The notes below the pieces were generated by a model. The model saw nothing but the letters and a program-made list of their open reading frames with translations. It did no database searches and had not been told where the DNA came from. Of a stretch of DNA of 55,359 nucleotides, positions 26,636 to 35,560 are shown one piece after another. Position 1 is the first letter of the stretch. Every line of letters begins with the position of its first letter. The stretch comes from SKKC01 sp046542845 (GTDB taxonomy: Bacteria > Spirochaetota > Spirochaetia > DSM-27196 > SKKC01). Made by a program: the position numbers and the translations under genes. The stretch spans positions 1 through 55,359 of the forward strand of contig JBKHAN010000018.1 of the NCBI GenBank assembly GCA_046542845.1, written 5' to 3'.

Positions 26636-28018
26636 CTACAGAATAAACCGGCTTAGATCCTGATCCTGTACGACCGAAGAGAGTCTCTCCTGCACATATC
26701 CGGCTGAAATCGGAATAGTCTGGCCTTTCAGGTCCGGCGCTTCAAAGCTGACCTCTTCAAGCAGAAGCTCAAGGATCGTATGCAGACGCCTCGCGCCTAT
26801 GTTCTCTGTTTTGCTGTTCACCGTTGCCGCGATGCGGGAGAGTTCCTGAATCGCGTCGTCGCCGAACTCGAGAGTAACTCCCTCGGTCTTGAGAAGCTCG
26901 GTATACTGGCGTATAAGAGCGTTCTGTGGTTGTGTCAGGATGCGGACGAAGTCGTCCGCATCGAGCGCCTCAAGTTCAACTCGAAGCGGAAAACGCCCTT
27001 GCAGCTCCGGTATGAGGTCGCTCGGCTTTGACATGTGAAACGCCCCGGCGGCGATAAAGAGAATATGGCTGGTATCGACCATTCCATGTTTCGTGTTGAC
27101 CTGGCTTCCTTCCACGATGGGTAAAATATCGCGTTGAACGCCCTCGCGACTTACGTCTACCCCGCTTTTTGCGGTGCTTCCTGCAATCTTGTCGATCTCG
27201 TCGAGAAACACGATTCCCATCTGTTCGACGCGATCGCGTGCAATTTCGCTGACCTGCTCCTGGTCAACGAGTTTCTCCATCTCTTCCTGCATGATTACTT
27301 CCCGGGCGTGCCGTATACTCATGCGCTTCTTTTTCTTCTTTCCACCGAACAGGTTCCCGAGATTTCCAAGATTCAGGTCCATCTCTTCAAAATTGCTGCC
27401 CTGAAAGATCTCGATGGCAGGCATATTGCTCTTGGTAACCGAGATCTCTACATCTTTCTCGTCGAGATCGCCGCGCCGCAGTCTCTCGCGAAACTTCTCG
27501 CGGGTGGCGTTCTGTGCCTCGATGGCGGTGGAATCCTGCGGTTCGGGTTTGAAGCCGACCCCCTCCGGAGACTGCGTGCCGGCAGGCTTCTTTACTCCGG
27601 GCAGAAGCAGGTCAAGCAACTGATCTTCCGTGCGTTTTTCAGCTTCGTCGCGAACTTCTTCCTGCAACTCAGCCTTGACGAGGCTCACCGAGACACTGAC
27701 GAGATCGCGAATCATGCTCTCGACATCGCGGCCGACGTAACCGACTTCGGTATATTTCGTCGCTTCGACCTTCAGGAACGGCGCTCCGGTCAGTTTCGAA
27801 AGCCGCCGTGCGATTTCGGTCTTACCGACACCGGTAGGACCGATCATTATTATGTTCTTGGGCGCCACCTCATCCCGAAGCTCCTCGGGCAGCTTGCGCC
27901 GGCGCATGCGGTTACGAAGTGCAATCGCAACCGCTTTCTTTGCTTTCTCCTGACCAATGATGAACTTGTCGAGTTCATTCACGATCTCACGGGGTGTAAG
28001 GTCTTTATATTCTTTCAT
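26636..28018 (-). CDS. hslU: HslU, ATPase subunit of the HslVU protease
   Basis: 460 residues. Walker A GPTGVGKT is at 60-67, followed by EVGYVGRDVESMIRDL with the pore motif GYVG. An intermediate domain spans about 110-230, and the Walker B motif is GIVFLDEIDKIA. Sensor residues lie in LQGRFPLRVELE. The C-terminal tail DLSRFIL inserts into HslV to activate it. It unfolds substrates for HslV. It follows hslV by two bases and precedes flgB. HslVU at the head of the flgB operon is known from Borrelia. Confidence 0.98.
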   Translation of the reverse strand: MKEYKDLTPREIVNELDKFIIGQEKAKKAVAIALRNRMRRRKLPEELRDEVAPKNIIMIGPTGVGKTEIARRLSKLTGAPFLKVEATKYTEVGYVGRDVESMIRDLVSVSVSLVKAELQEEVRDEAEKRTEDQLLDLLLPGVKKPAGTQSPEGVGFKPEPQDSTAIEAQNATREKFRERLRRGDLDEKDVEISVTKSNMPAIEIFQGSNFEEMDLNLGNLGNLFGGKKKKKRMSIRHAREVIMQEEMEKLVDQEQVSEIARDRVEQMGIVFLDEIDKIAGSTAKSGVDVSREGVQRDILPIVEGSQVNTKHGMVDTSHILFIAAGAFHMSKPSDLIPELQGRFPLRVELEALDADDFVRILTQPQNALIRQYTELLKTEGVTLEFGDDAIQELSRIAATVNSKTENIGARRLHTILELLLEEVSFEAPDLKGQTIPISAGYVQERLSSVVQDQDLSRFIL

Positions 28019-28020
28019 TG

Positions 28021-28557
28021 CTACTTCAGCTCCTCAACAATCACATTCGTATTCGTATAGATGCATATTGACCCCGCGATCAGCAGACTTCGCTCCGCGA
28101 TATCCCGAGCGCTGAGATCGCTTCCGTCCAGGTACGCACGAGCCGCGGCCTGGGCGTAACTGCCGCCACTGCCTATTGCGAGCACGCCTTCTTCCGGTTC
28201 AATCACGTCACCGTTTCCGGAAATCAGGAACATTCTTTCACGGTTTGCTACCAGGAGCAGCGCTTCAAGCTTGCGAAGCATCCGGTCTGTTCGCCAGTCC
28301 TTCGCGAGCTCCACCGCAGCTCGCATCAGGTCACCGGAATACTCCTTGACCTTGGCCTCGAAGCGTTCGAAGAGTGTGAACGCGTCGGCCGTGCCCCCTG
28401 CGAAGCCGACCAGAATGCCGTCGTCGTAGACGGTGCGGACCTTCCGCGCATTGCCTTTCATGACGGTTTCGCCAAGCGTCACTTGCCCGTCTGCTGCCAT
28501 GGCCGTCTTGCCATCTTTCTGAACTGCAATGACGGTCGTACTACGTATTCGTTTCAT
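28021..28557 (-). CDS. hslV: HslV, threonine protease subunit of HslVU
   Basis: 178 residues. MKRIRS is a short propeptide; cleavage before Thr7 (TTVIAVQKDGKTAMAADGQV) would expose the catalytic N-terminal Thr. The motif VGFAGGTADAFTLFERFE and AIGSGGSYAQAAARA are typical. It forms a 12-mer that pairs with HslU. Its ATG overlaps the xerC stop by four bases (ATGA). Identification is secure. Confidence 0.98.
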   Translation of the reverse strand: MKRIRSTTVIAVQKDGKTAMAADGQVTLGETVMKGNARKVRTVYDDGILVGFAGGTADAFTLFERFEAKVKEYSGDLMRAAVELAKDWRTDRMLRKLEALLLVANRERMFLISGNGDVIEPEEGVLAIGSGGSYAQAAARAYLDGSDLSARDIAERSLLIAGSICIYTNTNVIVEELK

Positions 28558-29495
28558 ATCGATTTCTCCTGTGACGGCGACCGGGTTGCCGATCGCGCAT
28601 GCGGATGAGCCTGAGAGTATACCCGTTTGAGACCGGCAATGCCCACGTGCGTATACACCTGCGTGGTAGATGGCCTGCTGTGCCCGAGCAGCTCCTGAAC
28701 AATCCTGATATCCGCACCATCGTCGAGTACATGTGTCGCGAAGCTATGCCGGAAGGTGTGAGGTGTGACCCGTTTCGCTATACCCGCCTCTGCACACCGC
28801 TTTTCCACGATACCAAACACGCCTCGTGGACTCAATGTACCGCCGCGAAGGTTCACAAACAACGTCTGTACGCCCTGTTTCCCCAAACGTTCAAGGAGCG
28901 CCGTACGATATGGCATGTAGGCTGAAAGTGCCTCTCGTGCCGGCTTTCCGAGAAACACAACCCGGTCTTTTGAGCCTTTTCCATGGACGACTATGCGGCC
29001 TCGGCGGGTGTCAACCTCCGAAATCAGAATACCGCACAGTTCTCCGACGCGGCAGCCGGTCGAGTACAGCATTTCAAGAATCGCCTTGTCCCGATGAGCC
29101 TGAATGCCCGTTCCCCTGACGCTCAGCACCTGCTCAATCTCGCTCTGATCAAGAACTTCAGGGAGGCTTTTCTGCTGTCTCGGCCTCCTGAACGACTCGG
29201 TCGGAAGCGTGTCCCTGAGGCCCATACGCTGTTCGTAGCGAAACAGCCCGCTGAGCGCGGAAAGCGATCGCGAGACACTCCTCGCCGACTTGCCCTGCCG
29301 AGTCTGCGCAGCGACAAATGCGCGAAGCATTTCGCGGTCTTCGGGGACATCTTCGAGTGCAGCCTCGACGCGCCAGCGTGTGAACGCGCGTAGATCGGTC
29401 TCGTACGATCGAACCGTCTGTGGGCTGAGGTTGCGTACGACACGGAGGTATTCGAGATACCGCAGACAGGAGTCCGGAAGCAGTTCAGCCGCCAT
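28554..29495 (-). CDS. xerC: XerC-type tyrosine recombinase (CodV-like)
   Basis: 313 residues from ATG 29495, with AAGGA seven bases upstream; the frame stays open further up inside dprA but without similarity. The N-terminal SAM-like domain is at about 5-95 (LEYLRVVRNLSPQTVRSYE). The catalytic domain has Arg in YSTGCRVGELCG, Lys in VHGKGSKDR, HTFRHSFATHVL, the second His in ELLGHSRPST and the nucleophile Tyr in TQVYTHV. It acts with XerD at dif to resolve chromosome dimers. It overlaps dprA by 11 bases and hslV by 4. A xerC-hslV-hslU order is also known from Bacillus (codV-codW-codX). Confidence 0.93.
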   Translation of the reverse strand: MAAELLPDSCLRYLEYLRVVRNLSPQTVRSYETDLRAFTRWRVEAALEDVPEDREMLRAFVAAQTRQGKSARSVSRSLSALSGLFRYEQRMGLRDTLPTESFRRPRQQKSLPEVLDQSEIEQVLSVRGTGIQAHRDKAILEMLYSTGCRVGELCGILISEVDTRRGRIVVHGKGSKDRVVFLGKPAREALSAYMPYRTALLERLGKQGVQTLFVNLRGGTLSPRGVFGIVEKRCAEAGIAKRVTPHTFRHSFATHVLDDGADIRIVQELLGHSRPSTTQVYTHVGIAGLKRVYSQAHPHARSATRSPSQEKSI

Positions 29496-30513
29496 GTGAG
29501 CTTCCTTGATCGCGTCCTGCCTCGGAAAGACGAAGTTCCTCCTGCAGAGATCTCGACAGAAGTCCTGCGACATCGTTTCGCCCGCTCCCGAGCTTCCTCG
29601 AGCCGCCGAGCGTCCCGGTCTCGTATCCTGCAAAGGCGTGTGTGTCCGTGACATCGTACAGATCGTCGGCACGCCGGACACAACGCGCGCCCTCGGAGAG
29701 GAGTGCGCGGGTGCCCGCCGCACCGGGATGCGCAGACGCCCCGACCGCGTGAACACAGAGCTCCCGACCCTGGTCGAGCGCGTAATCGGCAGTAATCAGG
29801 GCACCACTGCGCTCCGGCGCCTCCATAATGACTACCCATCGCGACAGACCGCTGATGATACGGTTTCGCTGGGGAAAATGATGCTTCAGCGGTGGCGTGC
29901 CGGGCGGATACTCACTGAGGATAAGGCCGCCACCGTCGAGAATCCGCGCAGCGAGTCTGCGGTGTGATACCGGATACACGACATCGATTCCGCTTCCGAG
30001 TACGCCCGTGGTATGACCGTGTGCATTCACCGCACCCCGATGCGCTTCCCCGTCCACACCTGTTGCGAGCCCGCTAACCACCGGCACGCAGCTGTTTGCA
30101 AGATCCCTGGCGAAACGCCGCGTCTCCCGAAGCGCCTTTTCCCCGGGATTGCGTGTCCCCACGACAGCACACTGCGGTAAAGCTGTAGCGGGCAGCGCTC
30201 CTCGGACAAACAACAGGAACGGAGGATCAAATGTCTCGCGCAGCAGAGGGGGGTAGTCCGAAGACCAGACCGGGACAATCGTGGCTCCGAGCGCACGACA
30301 CAATTGCACATCCTGCGCTGCTGCTCGAAGCAGCGCAGCCGGGTCCGGTATGCGGGCACGAAGTACGCGACCGACAATGGTCGAAATCCGGTCCGAGCTC
30401 AACGTTGAGAAAACCGCAGGCTCCGGAGCCGCTTCGAATAGAGCCTCTTTTTCAGCGCATCGCAGCGACATGATACGGTGAATGGCAAGTGCGGTTACCG
30501 GTATCGCTGTCAT
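29485..30513 (-). CDS. dprA: DprA (Smf), DNA-processing protein that loads RecA on incoming single strands
   Basis: 342 residues. The N-terminal helical part runs to about 85. The Rossmann-like core has CAVVGTRNPGEKALRETRRF, VVSGLATGVDGEAHRGAV, VLGSGIDVVYP and HHFPQRNRIISGLS, all DprA hallmarks. The last 55 residues are polar and show no winged-helix domain, which many DprA proteins carry. It overlaps the TPR gene by four bases and xerC by 11. In Treponema pallidum, as I recall, topA lies between dprA and xerC; it is absent here. It may act in transformation or recombination. Confidence 0.94.
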   Translation of the reverse strand: MTAIPVTALAIHRIMSLRCAEKEALFEAAPEPAVFSTLSSDRISTIVGRVLRARIPDPAALLRAAAQDVQLCRALGATIVPVWSSDYPPLLRETFDPPFLLFVRGALPATALPQCAVVGTRNPGEKALRETRRFARDLANSCVPVVSGLATGVDGEAHRGAVNAHGHTTGVLGSGIDVVYPVSHRRLAARILDGGGLILSEYPPGTPPLKHHFPQRNRIISGLSRWVVIMEAPERSGALITADYALDQGRELCVHAVGASAHPGAAGTRALLSEGARCVRRADDLYDVTDTHAFAGYETGTLGGSRKLGSGRNDVAGLLSRSLQEELRLSEAGRDQGSSHGG

Positions 30514-31238
30514 TGGCTGCGGAGCTCCTCCTGGAGCGCACGTGCGGTAGACCGCGTCTGTTCGTCGTCTGCGGTCTCGATTACCAGGTCGTACGCGCGT
30601 ATGGCTTCCTCCACCCTCCCGAGCGCCGAAAGAGCGTACGCCCGCACCGCGTGGGCACGGTCGTTCTGCGATCGTATGTCTACGGCGATATCTGCGTATT
30701 CGAGGGCATCTTCAGGGCGGTCGAGTTCGTACGCGAGCAGAACCGAGAGCGCGTACGCAGCGGCTGCGTAGCGGGGTCGAAGTTCAAGCGCTCGCATGTA
30801 GGCTCGCTCGGCCTGTTCGAAACGCGCTTCCTGCTCGACCCGGTCGGTGGCTGCCTGTGCATGCAGACCGGCAGCGATTCCGACATAGTAGAAAAGCGTC
30901 GGATTTTCGGACTGTATGTCGACCGCGAGGGAAAACTGCTCGAGTGCGGGCCCAAACATCCGCTGGTCCAGAAAGCGCATTCCCAGTAACCTGTGAGCGT
31001 TGGCACTCTCGCCGACGGCCCGCAGGGCTTCCTCGACCTCCTCGCGATATCGTTCAACATCGCGTTCGAGTTCTCGTATACGTTCAGGATCCGCTTCGCT
31101 GCGCTCCACTGGATCGGGTTCGGTCGCGAGCAGACGGTCCACGGCACCGTCGCGCTCGGGACTGCAGGCTGCCAGCAGGAACGATGTAATGACCAGGCAC
31201 AGCAGGGCCTTCGTGCTTCTTTCCGTTCGCGTTTTCAT
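30510..31238 (-). CDS. TPR-repeat lipoprotein
   Basis: 242 residues from ATG 31238, with AGGAGG four bases upstream. A lipoprotein signal peptide ends in the lipobox LLAAC with Cys25. From about residue 55 onward there are helix pairs of TPR type (RLLGMRFLDQRMFGPALEQF, YMRALELRPRYAAAAYALS, YADIAVDIRSQNDRAHAVRA, YALSALGRVEEAIRAYDLV), at least four repeats. It is expected on the membrane, outside or in the periplasm. It lies 19 bases after xerD and overlaps dprA. Partner unknown; a scaffold role in division or envelope is inference from position next to ftsZ. Confidence 0.85.
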   Translation of the reverse strand: MKTRTERSTKALLCLVITSFLLAACSPERDGAVDRLLATEPDPVERSEADPERIRELERDVERYREEVEEALRAVGESANAHRLLGMRFLDQRMFGPALEQFSLAVDIQSENPTLFYYVGIAAGLHAQAATDRVEQEARFEQAERAYMRALELRPRYAAAAYALSVLLAYELDRPEDALEYADIAVDIRSQNDRAHAVRAYALSALGRVEEAIRAYDLVIETADDEQTRSTARALQEELRSQ

Positions 31239-31257
31239 GCGGCCTCCTGTAAACATC

Positions 31258-32169
31258 CTAACCCCTCGGGTGATGCGTCCGGTGGTAGTCGGCAAGATCG
31301 TCCTTGTCCACGTGAGTGTAAATCTGCGTGGTCGAAATATCCTGATGCCCCAGCAGCTCCTGCACGCTGCGCAGGTCGGCACCCCCCTCAAGCAGATGAG
31401 TAGCAAAGCTATGCCTGAGCGTATGCACCTTGGCGTCGATTCCGGTCTTCCCCACGAGCTCACGAAAGCGTTTCCACATACCTTTACGACTCAAACCCTC
31501 GCCCCGATTGTTAAGAAACAGCATATCGGTGCGTTTTTTTGGTCTCAGCAACTGAGGGCGCCCCCGCTCGAGGTAGTCGGCGAGTCGTTGTACAGCTTCT
31601 TCGCCGAGGGGGACCAACCGCTCCCTGTCGCCCTTGCCCCGCACGCGTACAAGTCCTTCGCGCACGTGAATGCTGTTCAGACGGAGCTCTACGGCCTCGG
31701 AAATACGCAACCCGCAGGAGTAGATAAGCTCGAAGAGCGCTCTGTCGCGCATCCCGCGAGGCGTCGAGGTGTCGATGCTCGCAAGCAGTGTGTCTATCTC
31801 GTCGACGCGAAGAACCCCGGGAACCCGCTGTTCGGCCCTCGGGACCTCGAGAAGCAGGGCCGGGTTATCGGGACGATAGTCATCGATCACCAGAAACTGG
31901 TAGAGGGCTCGTATCGCGGAGATAATCTTTGCGACCGTTCTCTGGTCGACACCCTGAGCACCGCGACGTTGCACCAGGTAGGACACGATCTCATTCGCGT
32001 CGAGGTCGGCTACAGACTGTCCCTCATCCTCTGAAAAGCGGGACAGCATTCGGCACTCCCGCATGTACGTATCGACGGTCTGGCGACTGAGTCTGAGCTC
32101 CACCGTCAGGTAATCCTGAAAGCGTTCGAGCGTATCAGCCGATGTCGTTATGAGCGTCGACTCACGCAC
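31258..32169 (-). CDS. xerD: XerD-type tyrosine recombinase
   Basis: 303 residues from GTG 32169, chosen because GGAGG lies five bases upstream; the start overlaps the ftsZ stop by eight bases. ATG 32226 would overlap ftsZ by 65 bases and is less likely. The N-terminal core-binding domain (ERFQDYLTVELRLSRQTVDT) is followed by a catalytic domain with Arg in YSCGLRISEAVE, Lys in VRGKGDRERLVPLG, HTLRHSFATHLLEGG, ELLGHQDISTT and Tyr in QIYTHV. Length and motifs fit XerD. With xerC, 1.8 kb away in the same run, it should resolve chromosome dimers at division. Confidence 0.93.
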   Translation of the reverse strand: MRESTLITTSADTLERFQDYLTVELRLSRQTVDTYMRECRMLSRFSEDEGQSVADLDANEIVSYLVQRRGAQGVDQRTVAKIISAIRALYQFLVIDDYRPDNPALLLEVPRAEQRVPGVLRVDEIDTLLASIDTSTPRGMRDRALFELIYSCGLRISEAVELRLNSIHVREGLVRVRGKGDRERLVPLGEEAVQRLADYLERGRPQLLRPKKRTDMLFLNNRGEGLSRKGMWKRFRELVGKTGIDAKVHTLRHSFATHLLEGGADLRSVQELLGHQDISTTQIYTHVDKDDLADYHRTHHPRG

Positions 32170-33349
32170 CCTGCCCTCCGCCGGAAGAACGTCGGTATCG
32201 AAGCACGGCAGGAACTCCAAGCTCATGATCCTCCGGGTTTTCGTGTTCGAACAGATCACCCCCACTCTCACGCTGAGTGCGCCCGCTCGTCATGCTGACC
32301 CACTCTTCCAGGCTTATGTACTCGCTCTTGGATCGCTCCTGCGTCTCCGGAGCCCGCCGTGGGACGTCGTCGGATGAAAAGCCGGTCGCGATTACGGTCA
32401 CCTTGACCTCATCATCCATTGTTTCATCGATGGTCGTGCCCGCGATAATCAGCGCATCGTCGTCTGCGTTGTTCGTGATTATATTGAGAACTTCTTCGTA
32501 CTCGGTCAGGGAGAAATCCGGACCTCCCGTTACGTTTACGAGAAGACCCTTCGAGCCTTCGATGCGGGCGTCCTCGAGCAGCGGATTGTTGATCGCGTTC
32601 GTCGCCGCGTCAACGGCTCTGTTGTCGCCCTCGCCGTTTCCAATTCCCATGAGCGCGTCGCCTTTGCCGTTCATGATCGTGCGAACGTCGGCAAAGTCTA
32701 TGTTGATGTCGCCGGGGCAGGTAATCAGATCTGAAATACCCTGCACGCCCTGCCGGAGCACATCGTCGGCTATACGCAGCGCCTGCGTCATAGGCGTTCG
32801 CCTGTCGACGATCTTCAGAAGGTGCTGATTCGGGATCGTAATGAGCGTGTCGCAGTGTTCCCGGAGGCGGGCGATACCGTCGTCAGCGAGACGTGACTTG
32901 TATTTTCCCTCGTGGTTGAAGGGCTTCGTAACTACAGCGACAGTGAGTATCCCCATCTCCCGGGCGATTCCCGCAATCACAGGTGCTGCACCGGTCCCTG
33001 TCCCACCGCCCATGCCGGCGGTAATGAACACCATGTCGGCCCCCTGTATGAGGTCCTTGATCTCTTCCCTGTCTTCCTGCGCTGCCTTCTCGCCGACAGT
33101 CGGATCGCCGCCGGCGCCGAGTCCGCCGGTAAGCTTGCTGCCGAGTGGCATACGCGTTTCGGCGTGGGACCGCTGCAGCGCCTGCAGGTCGGTATTGACC
33201 GCGACAAATTCAACGTTACGCAGGCCCGCGGCAATCATCCTGTTGACCGCATTACCACCACCACCACCGACGCCTATGACCTTAATGATTGTCGGACTGC
33301 CGACTTCCGGGTCAAACCCGTGGCCGTTATCAAGAATTTCGAACTTCAT
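32162..33349 (-). CDS. ftsZ: FtsZ, tubulin-like division GTPase
   Basis: 395 residues from ATG 33349, with GGGAGGGG just upstream; a TTG four codons earlier is unlikely because it would contain that site. GTP-binding parts are IKVIGVGGGGGNAVNRMI, the tubulin signature GGMGGGTGTGAAPVIA and the T7 loop NIDFADVRTIM. The C-terminal linker is short. A conserved C-terminal peptide LGVPAVLRYRR, which docks FtsA, is followed by a SSGGGQGA tail. It forms the Z ring. It ends the division cluster and overlaps xerD. Confidence 0.98.
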   Translation of the reverse strand: MKFEILDNGHGFDPEVGSPTIIKVIGVGGGGGNAVNRMIAAGLRNVEFVAVNTDLQALQRSHAETRMPLGSKLTGGLGAGGDPTVGEKAAQEDREEIKDLIQGADMVFITAGMGGGTGTGAAPVIAGIAREMGILTVAVVTKPFNHEGKYKSRLADDGIARLREHCDTLITIPNQHLLKIVDRRTPMTQALRIADDVLRQGVQGISDLITCPGDINIDFADVRTIMNGKGDALMGIGNGEGDNRAVDAATNAINNPLLEDARIEGSKGLLVNVTGGPDFSLTEYEEVLNIITNNADDDALIIAGTTIDETMDDEVKVTVIATGFSSDDVPRRAPETQERSKSEYISLEEWVSMTSGRTQRESGGDLFEHENPEDHELGVPAVLRYRRSSGGGQGA

Positions 33350-33400
33350 AGCCCCTCCCAAGTCTATTCAGCCTTCTGAACTATCTGTGTTACGCAATAT

Positions 33401-34633
33401 TTATTCGAAAAAATTCCGAATCCATTTCCCCAGGGTGTGTAATGTGCGCCCCCCTTCCCTGCGCCCGACGTCTGAACGAATCGGATCCATATGAGCCGCG
33501 GCGTACTGAACCAGGCCCACTGCGGTTGCCAACTCTGCTTTCTGGTAGACGGCAGGCAATCCCTGCCTGTCCATTGGACGCCCTATGCGCGCAGGTGTTC
33601 CAAAAATATCCTGAGCAAGATCGACCGCTCCGGGCAGGAGTGCGCCGCCTCCGGTCAGCACCACGCCACCACCGATAGACCTGAGGTACCCCTTTTTTTC
33701 GAGTTTCTCACGAACCATGCCAAAAATTTCTTCCATACGCGGCTGTATGATTTCCGCGAGACCTCTCCGCTGTATAGACAAAGGAGGCCGTCCGCCGACG
33801 CCCGGAATAATTACCGGTTCGTTCTCTTCGACCATGTCAACGTAACAACAGCCTGCTTCACACTTGATCCGCTCAGCGCTCTCTACAGGTGTTTTGAGCA
33901 TGATGGAAATGTCGTTCGTTACTTGTGCCCCGCCGATACCGACCACCCCGGTGTAATACGGCGCGCCGTCGGAGTAGACGAGCATGTCGGTCGTGCCACC
34001 GCCGAGGTCGAGAAGAAGAACGCCCAGTTCGCGTTCGTCAGTTGAGAGCACCGTGCCGGCCGCAGCGAGCCCGTCGAGAACCATCTGGTTTACCCGAAAC
34101 CCGGCTCTGTTGATGCATTTGACCAGGTTCTGCGCGCTTGTGACGCTTCCGGTAATAATGTGCACTTCCGATTCGAGTCTGACACCGATCATGTCCAGCG
34201 GGTTTCGGATACCTGCCTGATCGTCGACGATAAACTCCTGCGGAATAACGTGAAGAATTTCCCGGTCCATGGGAATGACAACTGCTCTGGCAGCATCTAT
34301 GACCCTGTCAATATCGGCTTGCGTGATTTCCCGACCCCGACCCGTGACGGCGACGACACCTCGCGAGTTCATGCCTTCGATATGTCCACCCGCGACGCCG
34401 GTTATAACGCTCTGGACCTCACGGCCCGCGTTCTGCTCGGCTTCCTCGATGGCTTCCGCAACGCTCCTGAGCGTTGCTTCGATGTTAATAACGACTCCGC
34501 GACGGAGACCGGAGGAGGGAGTGACGCCCATCCCGAGAAACTCCGGCTCTCCGGACTCGGTAAGCTCGGCGATGATCGCACAGATTTTACTCGTTCCTAT
34601 GTCAAGCGCAACGATTGTCGAGTCTGCTGCCAT
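33401..34633 (-). CDS. ftsA: FtsA, actin-like membrane tether of the Z ring
   Basis: 410 residues. ATP-binding phosphate 1 motif is VALDIGTSKICAIIAE, phosphate 2 motif VLLLDLGGGTTDMLVY, and the adenosine motif GGVVLTGGGALLPG. A 1C domain lies between the first two. The C-terminal amphipathic helix LGKWIRNFFE would bind the membrane. It links FtsZ to the membrane and to late division proteins. It lies between ftsQ (3 bases) and ftsZ (51 bases). ATG has GAGGAG upstream. Confidence 0.97.
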   Translation of the reverse strand: MAADSTIVALDIGTSKICAIIAELTESGEPEFLGMGVTPSSGLRRGVVINIEATLRSVAEAIEEAEQNAGREVQSVITGVAGGHIEGMNSRGVVAVTGRGREITQADIDRVIDAARAVVIPMDREILHVIPQEFIVDDQAGIRNPLDMIGVRLESEVHIITGSVTSAQNLVKCINRAGFRVNQMVLDGLAAAGTVLSTDERELGVLLLDLGGGTTDMLVYSDGAPYYTGVVGIGGAQVTNDISIMLKTPVESAERIKCEAGCCYVDMVEENEPVIIPGVGGRPPLSIQRRGLAEIIQPRMEEIFGMVREKLEKKGYLRSIGGGVVLTGGGALLPGAVDLAQDIFGTPARIGRPMDRQGLPAVYQKAELATAVGLVQYAAAHMDPIRSDVGRREGGRTLHTLGKWIRNFFE

Positions 34634-34636
34634 GGA

Positions 34637-35560
34637 TCAGCCCTCTCCTCGAAGGGTATAGACCACATCCCTGCCGCGCAAGTCGATTTCGGCTACATTG
34701 TCCTCGCCGTGTTCGGCGCGAACGAAACTCGCTACCCGCAGAGCCTGTTCATATGTCTGTGCCCGCGCACGGGCATCCAGGCGCACCGGAATCGTCGTCG
34801 CAATCGGATACAGTATGGTCTCATACCGTTGACCGACCGGCACCACCCGAATTTCACTGATCAGGTCAAACAGCTCCATGTGGTCCCGACGAAGCACACG
34901 GAGATCCTGAAAAAGTACTTCCAGTTCGTCGGGCAGGGCATCGCCAAAGGAGAAATTACGAAACTGCACGCCGCTTATCACCGGGAGCGTCAGATCTCCG
35001 GCGAGTGCCTCCCGAAACAGCACTCCGTCCTGGTCGCCTGCAACCGGGATCGTAGCGCCATCCGTCACCACGTCCACCACGAATAGCGGCGTTCGCGCCT
35101 GAATGTCGACCACAAGGGTGTCGGGGAACTCTTTTCGCACGCTCGCGCTGCGTACAAGCGGAACGGTTGCCAGACGCTCTTCGATTCGGGCAACGTCAAC
35201 GTGCAGGTACAGCACGCGGCTGCTCAGCCCGGTTGCCTCAAGGAGCTCCTCCCGGGTCAGCACGGCATCGCCGTCCATGCGAATCGTCGTAATTGCGAGG
35301 TTCGGCGCTATGACGTACTGGAACACGATTTCCCCTGCGACAACGGTCACTAAGGTAAGGATCGCACCGACAAGCAGCGTTCGCGCAACTCGCATACGCG
35401 TCCGTGAAGTATCCGTGCTGGAGTCGGCATGGGTTCTGCCCGCGTCTTCGTATCCGCGCGACGACCGGACGGAACGGTACTGAGCGAAGCGAAACCGGGG
35501 GTCATAGGTGTTCTGCGTCCAGGATTCCGCTCCGCGGCTTCGAACAGCTTCATCAGCCAT
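34637..35560 (-). CDS. ftsQ: FtsQ/DivIB, division protein with POTRA domain
   Basis: 307 residues from ATG 35560, with GGAGG six bases upstream and an 8-base overlap with the ftsW stop. A polar cytoplasmic N terminus of about 60 residues precedes one membrane helix (about 64-86, VARTLLVGAILTLVTVVAG). Then comes the POTRA domain (IRMDGDAVLTREELLEATG) and the beta domain with VRKEFPDTLVVDIQARTPL. It bridges cytoplasmic and periplasmic division proteins. The order ftsW-ftsQ-ftsA-ftsZ supports the call. Confidence 0.93.
   Translation of the reverse strand: MADEAVRSRGAESWTQNTYDPRFRFAQYRSVRSSRGYEDAGRTHADSSTDTSRTRMRVARTLLVGAILTLVTVVAGEIVFQYVIAPNLAITTIRMDGDAVLTREELLEATGLSSRVLYLHVDVARIEERLATVPLVRSASVRKEFPDTLVVDIQARTPLFVVDVVTDGATIPVAGDQDGVLFREALAGDLTLPVISGVQFRNFSFGDALPDELEVLFQDLRVLRRDHMELFDLISEIRVVPVGQRYETILYPIATTIPVRLDARARAQTYEQALRVASFVRAEHGEDNVAEIDLRGRDVVYTLRGEG

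Noticed and set aside
31000..32034. 344-codon plus-strand frame
   Set aside because: Antisense to xerD and the TPR gene; no similarity seen.
28554..32169. Xer recombinases as sign of an integrated element
   Set aside because: Both have housekeeping XerC/XerD length and motifs and sit among conserved genes; no attachment repeats, tRNA or phage genes are nearby.
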